The notes under the pieces: model-generated
Database searches by the model: none
What the model saw: the letters and a program-made list of their open reading frames with translations, nothing else
What the model was told of the DNA's origin: nothing
Source: Pseudomonas sp. Teo4
GTDB taxonomy: Bacteria; Pseudomonadota; Gammaproteobacteria; Pseudomonadales; Pseudomonadaceae
Length of the DNA stretch: 64,000 nucleotides
Assembly (NCBI RefSeq): GCF_034387475.1
Contig: NZ_JAXCIL010000002.1
Location: 124,001 to 188,000, forward strand
Direction of reading: 5' to 3'
Program-made: the position numbers and the translations under genes
Shown here: in pieces, positions 58,028 through 64,000 of the stretch
Position numbering within the stretch: position 1 is the stretch's first letter
Layout: each line of letters opens with the position of its first letter

Positions 58028-59538
58028 GGTTGCTCACCTGTCTTCTGATTTTCAGGGGCCGGCTCGTCGAGCAGCGTTCCCCAGTCGGTGCGTTGCTGCA
58101 TCTGCTGGCGGGTTTGCGCCGGGATGGGCTGGCCAACCTGCTCCCATCCGCCGCCGAGCGCCTTGTACAGGTTCACCAGGCTGCTGACGGCGTTACCCCG
58201 GCTGACCAGGTACCCGTCCTGCTGCTGCAACAGCAATTGCTGGGCATCGAGCACGCGCTGAAAGTCAGCGAAGCCCTCGCGGTATTGCGAACTGGCCAGG
58301 GTCAGCGAACGCTGCGCGGCTTGCGACGCCTGCTCTCGAATGCCCGCGCTTTCCAGCGAGCGCACCAGGCCGCTGGCGGCATCGTCCGCCTCGCGTGCGG
58401 CATCGCGAACACTCTGCTGATACAACTCGATCAACTGCTGCAGACGCGCATCCTCCACCCGCACGGCATTCTTGCGCCTGCCGTAGTCGAACGGGTTCCA
58501 GATCAGGCTCGGCCCGGCAGCCAGGTCGAACGTGTCGGGCAAGTGGTTGGCCGTGACGAAGCTCCAGCCGATGCTGCCGAGCAAACTCAGCGAGGGATAA
58601 AGATCCGCCTCGGCAACACCGACAAGCGCCGACTGCGCGGCCACTGCCTGCTCGGCGGCGCGTATATCCGGGCGGCGTTGCAACAGGCTGGCCGGCACGT
58701 CCTGCAGAATCGCCTGGCCTGGCAGCGGCAGCTGGCCGTGACGCGCCTCAAGCTCCGGCAACGGGCCAGGCGGCCGGCCGATCAACGAGCAGAGCACGTT
58801 GCGCAAGGCATTGACCTGGTTCTGGAACTCGGGAATGGTCGCCTGGGTGGCCAGGTACTGAGTGCGCGCCTGTTGCCAGTCGAGTTCGTCGTGCTCGCCA
58901 TGGCGGAACAACCGCTCGGTGATTTCCAGGCTGCGTGCCTGGCGCCTGGCGTTCTCCTCGGCAATGGCCAGGCGCGCCTCGGCGGTGCGCAGGCCGAAGT
59001 AGGTATCGGCCACCTGCGCGCGCAACAGCACCATGGCGTCGGCATAGTTGGCCTGGGAAGCGAAGTACACGGCATCGGCCGACTCGATGGCGCGGCTGAA
59101 GCGCCCCCAGAAGTCCACCTCCCAGGCAATGTCGAAACCCAGGCTGGACTGCCAGAACACCGAGTCGCGGGCGGTCGGGGTGCCGGACTGGTCCTGCTTC
59201 AGGTACAGGCTCTGCGCACGCAGCTGCTGCAACTGGGGATAGCGCCCGGTCTGGACGATGGCCAACTGCGCACGTGCCTCGACGATGCGCAGGCCTGCCA
59301 CCCGCAGGTTGGTGTTGTGTGCATCGGCCTCGGCAATCAGCGCGTCCAGCGTCGGGTCGGCGAACACCGCCCACCACTGGCGCAGGTCCGGTGTTGCTGC
59401 CGTGTGCCCCGCCCGCTCCAGCAGTGGCGTGCTCCAGCCATGCAACCACGGGGCCTGCGGCTGTTCGAAATCCGGGCCGACCTGGCTACAGCCGGCCAGC
59501 GCCAGCAGCAGGATCAGGCCATGGCAGCGCGTCGCCAT
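58024..59538 (-). CDS. NodT-family outer-membrane efflux lipoprotein
   Basis: A 504-residue RND/MFS-type outer-membrane factor with signal peptide and lipobox LALAGC, followed by the two OEP repeats with long alpha-hairpins (QLAVGRTG-like and FGLRTAEARLAIAEENA segments). It opens the NodT-HlyD-DUF2955 operon. A long frame on the other strand across this gene is an artefact of codon bias. Confidence 0.9.
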   Translation of the reverse strand: MATRCHGLILLLALAGCSQVGPDFEQPQAPWLHGWSTPLLERAGHTAATPDLRQWWAVFADPTLDALIAEADAHNTNLRVAGLRIVEARAQLAIVQTGRYPQLQQLRAQSLYLKQDQSGTPTARDSVFWQSSLGFDIAWEVDFWGRFSRAIESADAVYFASQANYADAMVLLRAQVADTYFGLRTAEARLAIAEENARRQARSLEITERLFRHGEHDELDWQQARTQYLATQATIPEFQNQVNALRNVLCSLIGRPPGPLPELEARHGQLPLPGQAILQDVPASLLQRRPDIRAAEQAVAAQSALVGVAEADLYPSLSLLGSIGWSFVTANHLPDTFDLAAGPSLIWNPFDYGRRKNAVRVEDARLQQLIELYQQSVRDAAREADDAASGLVRSLESAGIREQASQAAQRSLTLASSQYREGFADFQRVLDAQQLLLQQQDGYLVSRGNAVSSLVNLYKALGGGWEQVGQPIPAQTRQQMQQRTDWGTLLDEPAPENQKTGEQP

Positions 59539-59550
59539 CGCAGGCCTGGC

Positions 59551-60648
59551 TCATGCCGCTGGTGGCACAGGTTGCTCCGGCACCTGCAACGCCACCCACT
59601 GCCAGAACAGCACATAGGTGACCCCAAGGATCACCGGGCCGATGAACAAACCGATGATGCCCTTCACCACCATGCCGCCCAGGGCTCCGATGAGCACCAC
59701 CGGCATCGGCACGTCCACCCCGCGCCCCAGCAGCAGCGGTTTGAGCACGTTGTCGGCAAGCCCGGCGACGAAGGTGTAAACGGCGAAGATGATGGTCGCC
59801 GCAGTAAAGCCCTCGACGTTGAACACGTAGATGATCACCGGAATGGTTACCAGTGTCGCTGGCGCCTGGGCGATCCCCAGCATCAGTACGACAATGGCCA
59901 ACATGCCCGCCCCTGGCACGCCCTTGATCACGAAACCAACGCCGATCAGCAGCATCTGGATAAAGGCAATGCCGATCACGCCCTGGGCTACCGCACGTAT
60001 GGTCGCAGTGCACAGGTTGGCCAGCGGCTTGCCGCGCTCCTCACCGGATACGCGCATGGCGATGCGCTGCGCAGCGATCTCGCCACGCTCGCCAAAAGCC
60101 ATGATCACGCCGGATATGATCACTGCGCCGATGAACAACAGGAACGCCCCGCCCGCGCTCGCCGCGGCCCCCAATACGGTGAGCCCCGCGCCTTTGAGGT
60201 GCGGCATCAGGTTGTTCATCACCGGGGCCAGACTTTCGGATGCCGACTGCCAGAAGGCATACAGCCGAGGCCCGATCAGTGGCCAGCCTGCCACCGACTC
60301 CGGTGGCGCAGGCACGCTCCAGCCCCCCTCCTTGAGCAGCGCAACCAGGCTCTGGACGGACTCGCCAATCGAAACCACCACCAGGTAGATCGGTACCAAC
60401 AGCACCACCAGCACCAGCAAGACCACGAGCGTGGCGACATAACCGTTCTTGAGCCCAGTCCGCTGCTTGAGCCGGCCATACAGCGGATACAAGGTGACCG
60501 CCAGTATCACCGCCCAAAGCATCAACTCCAGAAACGGCTGGAACACCTGGAAGGCAAAGATCACCAAGGCTGCCACCAGCCCAGCCTTGATCAGCACGTC
60601 GAGCAGCCCTCGCGAGAGGGCGCTGTCCAGCTTGAAACCCGACTGCAT
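59551..60648 (-). CDS. AI-2E-family transporter (PerM/TqsA-like)
   Basis: A 365-residue inner-membrane protein of the AI-2 exporter superfamily, with about 8 helices: LIKAGLVAALVIFAFQVFQPF near the start and the central VIGIAFIQMLLIGVGFVIKGVPGAG block. GGAGGTG precedes the ATG. It lies 12 bases upstream of the NodT gene on the same strand, so it may be part of the same transcript. The cargo (AI-2, or ions as in some members) is not known. Confidence 0.85.
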   Translation of the reverse strand: MQSGFKLDSALSRGLLDVLIKAGLVAALVIFAFQVFQPFLELMLWAVILAVTLYPLYGRLKQRTGLKNGYVATLVVLLVLVVLLVPIYLVVVSIGESVQSLVALLKEGGWSVPAPPESVAGWPLIGPRLYAFWQSASESLAPVMNNLMPHLKGAGLTVLGAAASAGGAFLLFIGAVIISGVIMAFGERGEIAAQRIAMRVSGEERGKPLANLCTATIRAVAQGVIGIAFIQMLLIGVGFVIKGVPGAGMLAIVVLMLGIAQAPATLVTIPVIIYVFNVEGFTAATIIFAVYTFVAGLADNVLKPLLLGRGVDVPMPVVLIGALGGMVVKGIIGLFIGPVILGVTYVLFWQWVALQVPEQPVPPAA

Positions 60649-60730
60649 GATTCACCTCCTGGCCGCATTCAGCGGATTGAGCGATCAGTGCGCCGCATGG
60701 CGCGGTGTCTGCTACGAGCTTTCATGGCGC

Positions 60731-62464
60731 TCAGCGAGCGTTCGGGAAATCACCACCGGAACCGTCCTGCCATTGCCGCTGCTCCTGCAAGCGGCGCGCC
60801 TCTTGCCGACTGTAGCGGTGTACCCAGGCAGCCGCCTGCTCTTCGCTGTAGCCCAGCATGATGAGGGCACGACGTGCCATCTCCAGGCTGGAGTGAAAGG
60901 TTTCGCGTACCGGGTCGGCGCCCATGGCGAGCAGGCGCTGGGCTTCCTGGCTGTCACGTGCGGCAGCGATTACCGGGGTCTGTGGATAAAGATGCGCCAG
61001 CACATCGGCAGTCTTGAGGTTGGACTGCGGGTCATCGGTGGCGACGATCACCAGCCTGGCCTGGTCGACCCTGGCTGCACGCAGGATCTCTGAGCGTGAG
61101 GGGTCGCCAAAGAACACCAACGGGCCATCTTTCTCACTGCCTTGCACCACCGCATCGACCGAGGCGTCCAACGCCACCAGGCGCACACCTTCACCATGCA
61201 GCATGCGGACAATGGCCGCGCCCATGCGCCCCAGGCCAGCCACCACCACCTGCGGCATTTCTTCGACATCCGGCAACGCTGCGGCGGCTGCAGCGACCGA
61301 GGCGTCGTCGCGCAACTGGCGGGCCAGGGCCATCATCACCAACGGCACCACGGCCATCGACAGGGTGATGGCCAGCACCAGCAAGTCATGCACCCGCTGC
61401 TCCAGCACCTGATGCTGCAGCGCCAGCTTGAACACGACGAAAGCGAACTCGCCGCCCGACGCCAGCACCACCGCCAGACACAGTGCCTGGGCCCGTTCCA
61501 GACCTCCGGCGAAGCGCCCCAGCACGAACAACAGCGGTAACTTGACCCCCACCAGCAACACGGTGAGCCCCAACACTTGCAGCGGCATGCTCAGTAGCAG
61601 ACGCAGGTCGGCGGTCATCCCCACGCCAACGAAGAACAGCCCCAGTAGCAGCCCCTTGAGCGGCTCGATCTGCGACTCCAGCTCATGGCGAAACGGCGAA
61701 TCGGCCATCACCACGCCCGCAAGGAAGGCGCCCAGGGCCATGGACACCCCGACATGCTCCATCACCCAGGCGGTGCCCAGCACCACCAGCAATGCAGTGG
61801 CAGTCGACAGTTCGTGCAGCCCTGAGCCGACAGTCCAGCGGAACACCGGCTGCAGCAGGTAGCGACCGGTGACGATCACCACCCCGACGCCCAATGCCAC
61901 CGCCAGCAAGGGCCAACTGCCCTCCTCCGGGGGGCTCATGCCGGTGCCCAGCAGCGGCACCACGGCAATCAGCGGAATGGCCGCGATGTCCTGGAACAGC
62001 AGGATGCCCACGGCCAACCGCCCCTGCGGCTTGCCCAGCTCCCTGCGCTCGGCCAGCACCTGCAGGCCAAAAGCGGTGGACGACAGTGCCAGGCCCAGGC
62101 CCAGCACGATCGCCGCCTGCCGCGACTGGTCGAACAGCAGGTATGCCAGCAACCCCAGCACCACGGCGGTCAGCCCAACCTGCAGCGAGCCCACGCCAAA
62201 CAGCGACCGGCGCATGGTCCACAGTCGGCGCGGCGAAAGCTCCAGGCCAATCACGAACAACAGCATCACCACACCCATCTCGGACAGGCGAGCAACGTTG
62301 TCGGGTTGTTTGATCAGGCCCAGCAATGAGGGGCCGATAAGAATACCGGCCAACAGATAGCCCGGTACCGCCCCCAGTTTAAGACGCTGCGCCAGCGGTA
62401 CCAGCAGCACCACGGCCAGCAAGAAGACCACTGTCGCCTGTAGCAGACTGCCGTCATGTGGCAT
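60731..62464 (-). CDS. Kef-type cation/H+ antiporter (CPA2) with TrkA-N domain
   Basis: A 577-residue CPA2 monovalent cation:proton antiporter. About 12-13 membrane helices come first (LAQRLKLGAVPGYLLAGILIGPS near the start), then a cytoplasmic NAD-binding TrkA-N/RCK domain with VVAGLGRMGAAIVRMLHGEG. It resembles KefB/KefC in layout and probably exports K+ under electrophilic or pH stress. It lies about 80 bases before the AI-2E gene on the same strand. Confidence 0.88.
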   Translation of the reverse strand: MPHDGSLLQATVVFLLAVVLLVPLAQRLKLGAVPGYLLAGILIGPSLLGLIKQPDNVARLSEMGVVMLLFVIGLELSPRRLWTMRRSLFGVGSLQVGLTAVVLGLLAYLLFDQSRQAAIVLGLGLALSSTAFGLQVLAERRELGKPQGRLAVGILLFQDIAAIPLIAVVPLLGTGMSPPEEGSWPLLAVALGVGVVIVTGRYLLQPVFRWTVGSGLHELSTATALLVVLGTAWVMEHVGVSMALGAFLAGVVMADSPFRHELESQIEPLKGLLLGLFFVGVGMTADLRLLLSMPLQVLGLTVLLVGVKLPLLFVLGRFAGGLERAQALCLAVVLASGGEFAFVVFKLALQHQVLEQRVHDLLVLAITLSMAVVPLVMMALARQLRDDASVAAAAAALPDVEEMPQVVVAGLGRMGAAIVRMLHGEGVRLVALDASVDAVVQGSEKDGPLVFFGDPSRSEILRAARVDQARLVIVATDDPQSNLKTADVLAHLYPQTPVIAAARDSQEAQRLLAMGADPVRETFHSSLEMARRALIMLGYSEEQAAAWVHRYSRQEARRLQEQRQWQDGSGGDFPNAR

Positions 62465-62563
62465 CGTCGCTCATCCCCTGGCTCCTTCGGGGTCGAACCC
62501 CGAATGTCGATACGGACCCTCTTGCCCAGGCCGACTGCCAACTGACGGGCTGTTAATCAGTCA

Positions 62564-63382
62564 TCAAAAACGCTCCGGCACCACCTTGAAGGGGTAGTCC
62601 ACAGCCTTGTACTTGCCGATCTTGCCGCGCTTGGGCAGCTTGACGATCTCTTCGCGGGTCACATCCTTGTACTCGATGCGCGACAGCAGGTGGCTGATGA
62701 TGTTCAGCCGCGCACGCCGCTTGTCGTTGGAGTGCGCCATGAACCAAGGCGCCCAGGACGAGTCCGAGGCGGCGAACATCTCGTCGCGGGCACGGGTGTA
62801 GTCGTCCCAGCGCGAATAGGACTTCAGGTCCATCGGCGACAGTTTCCACAGCTTGCGCCCGTCGTTGATACGGTCCTGCAGGCGGCGGGTCTGCTCCTCG
62901 GCACTGACCTCCAGCCAGTACTTGATCAGGATGATCCCCGACTCGACCATCATCTTCTCGAACAGCGGCACCACGGTGAGGAACTTGCTGGCCTGCTCGT
63001 CGCTGCAGAACCCCATCACCCGCTCGACCCCGGCGCGGTTGTACCAGCTGCGGTCGAAGATCACTACCTCGCCAGCGGCAGGCAGATGCCTCAGGTAGCG
63101 TTGCACGTACATCTGCGATTTCTCGCGCTCGGTGGGTGCCGGCAGCGCAACCACCCGGAACACCCGCGGGCTGACCCGCTCGGTGATAGCTTTGATGGTC
63201 CCGCCCTTGCCTGCTCCGTCGCGGCCCTCGAAGACGATGCACACCTTCAGGCCCTTGGCCACAACCCATTCCTGAAGCTTGACCAGCTCGACGTGCAGCG
63301 GCTTGAGCGCTTTCTCATAGGCCTTGCCGCCCAGCTTTTCGTCGGTTGCCTGGGTGGCTTTCTTTTTGGCCGACTTGGACAT
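62564..63382 (-). CDS. ppk2: Polyphosphate kinase 2
   Basis: A 272-residue PPK2 family enzyme that transfers phosphate between polyphosphate and nucleotides. Walker A is GRDGAGKG (residues 53-60), and the second block DRSWYNRAGVERVMGFC and lid region WLEVSAEEQTRRLQDR are typical. AGGAGAAGG precedes the ATG. It is on the same strand as the Kef gene, 99 bases upstream of it. Single-domain length is normal. Confidence 0.92.
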   Translation of the reverse strand: MSKSAKKKATQATDEKLGGKAYEKALKPLHVELVKLQEWVVAKGLKVCIVFEGRDGAGKGGTIKAITERVSPRVFRVVALPAPTEREKSQMYVQRYLRHLPAAGEVVIFDRSWYNRAGVERVMGFCSDEQASKFLTVVPLFEKMMVESGIILIKYWLEVSAEEQTRRLQDRINDGRKLWKLSPMDLKSYSRWDDYTRARDEMFAASDSSWAPWFMAHSNDKRRARLNIISHLLSRIEYKDVTREEIVKLPKRGKIGKYKAVDYPFKVVPERF

Positions 63383-63934
63383 GACCTTCTCCTGAAGGCG
63401 AATGAAGACTCAGTATGGTCGATTCATGGGGGTTTGCTGGTTGGCTTGCAATTGGGTGCAACTCGTTGTGAGGGGGTACTCATGTGCGCTATGGCTAGCT
63501 GAAGGTATGGAGACAGCCGAGATGTGGTGCAGGAGAGCAGTAGCATTCAAGGCTTGAGCGACACTCCAAAGTCATGAAATCCAAAAAAACTTGCTATCAG
63601 CAAAAAAAATTTAAACCCTTCTCAGCACCAGTCTCAAACTAAAAAAAGAATTGCCTTTCAAGAAAAACGAAAATTCGTACCGGAAAGCCAGAAAGATACT
63701 TAATTAATCTGCGGACTTTCACAAAGAAGCTGGGATTTCTGAAATATCCTACAGCGCATTCAGAGCATGCCGAAAGTTTAAACTTAAGAACAATCCGACA
63801 AACAGCCTAATAAAATAAACACAATAAACAAACATTCAGGCCACCCCCAAAAACCGCCAGTTGACGAGTTCTCCAATGCAAACTAAAACTTGATAACCCC
63901 GACAAAACGGGGCAATCATCCAAGGAGAAAAACT
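63383..63934. other. AT-rich intergenic DNA at the right end
   Basis: After ppk2 the base composition falls sharply to AT-rich and no gene is seen for 550 bases. It contains the promoter at 63861-63889. It may mark the start of another acquired segment continuing beyond the window. Confidence 0.5.
63861..63889 (+). promoter_or_regulatory. Sigma-70-like promoter before the partial gene
   Basis: TTGACG (63861-63866), a 17-base spacer and TAAAAC (63884-63889) lie 45 bases before the start codon at 63935. A short CCCCG/CGGGG hairpin lies between the promoter and the ribosome binding site. Confidence 0.6.
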
Positions 63935-64000
63935 ATGGAAACCGAATACGGCGTTACATTGCTTACATTCAAACCAAACAATGAAGAAAACTTGGAATCC
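63935..64000 (+). CDS. N-terminus of an unrecognised protein (cut by window end)
   Basis: Only 22 codons are visible (METEYGVTLLTFKPNNEENL and two more residues), with AAGGAGAAAAACT right before the ATG and a promoter further upstream. There is no signal peptide. The codons are AT-rich. The family cannot be named from this piece. Confidence 0.55.
   Translation, partial: METEYGVTLLTFKPNNEENLES

Noticed and set aside
58006..60861. A 951-codon open frame on the forward strand
   Set aside because: It is antisense to the NodT and AI-2E genes, which have clear motifs; its product is Gln/His/Arg-rich without any domain. High GC and codon bias keep such frames open.

Overview
The window is about 64 kb of chromosome from a fluorescent Pseudomonas of the P. 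putida type. Gene content and order point there: acyl-CoA ligase/DUF1302/DUF1329, hprA, rsmC, mqo, hpt, upp-uraA, hemH, the phr/MerR/DUF523 light operon, murI-moeB-prmC-prfA-hemA, lolB-ispE-tRNA-Gln-prs-rplY-pth-ychF, then sulfate permease, efflux genes and ppk2. The REP elements (GCCGGC-stem and CGCGGGTAAACCCGC-stem types) and the high GC support the same placement. The assignment rests on recognised synteny, not on a database search.

Layout. 1-8.2 kb: a MalT-like LuxR regulator (3' part cut by the window edge) and a reverse-strand set for lipid or hydrophobic-substrate handling (DUF1329, DUF1302, AMP-dependent ligase). 8.3-24.7 kb: housekeeping genes, including rsmC, a Mn-exporter-type membrane gene behind a yybP-ykoY riboswitch, an M48 lipoprotease, a SRAP protein with altered active-site residues, an acyltransferase, yajG, mqo, hpt, upp-uraA and hemH. 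24.8-30 kb: a light-response/DNA-repair operon (flavoprotein, DUF523-DUF1722, class II LitR-like MerR, photolyase, degenerate SDR) with candidate TTGTACA-type operators. 30-42.4 kb: pagL, cell-wall, cofactor and translation genes, with a strong promoter inside ispE ahead of tRNA-Gln and prs.

42.4-49 kb is the outstanding region. It is a compact forward gene set, AT-rich at its left end, inserted between conserved blocks. Five of its six genes match the enzyme types that Campylobacter jejuni uses to make the O-methyl phosphoramidate (MeOPN) capsule modification: an APS-kinase-like CDP-amidate kinase, a SAM methyltransferase, a glutamine kinase built from ATP-grasp and phospho-His domains, a class I glutamine amidotransferase-like hydrolase, and a CTP-dependent nucleotidyltransferase. 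The sixth resembles a CDP-glycerol glycerophosphotransferase. Four of the genes overlap by start and stop codons. No sugar or capsule genes accompany them, so the product could be a phosphoramidate decoration of an existing glycan or a small phosphoramidate metabolite. This appears to be a P-N bond biosynthetic system in Pseudomonas.

49-54 kb holds an unfamiliar pair (alpha/beta hydrolase and C39-like cysteine peptidase) and an orphan STN-domain TonB receptor. 54-63.4 kb returns to transport genes: SulP permease, a NodT/HlyD/DUF2955 efflux operon, an AI-2E-type transporter, a Kef-type antiporter and PPK2. The last 600 bases are AT-rich and end in the first 22 codons of an unrecognised gene behind a good promoter and ribosome binding site.
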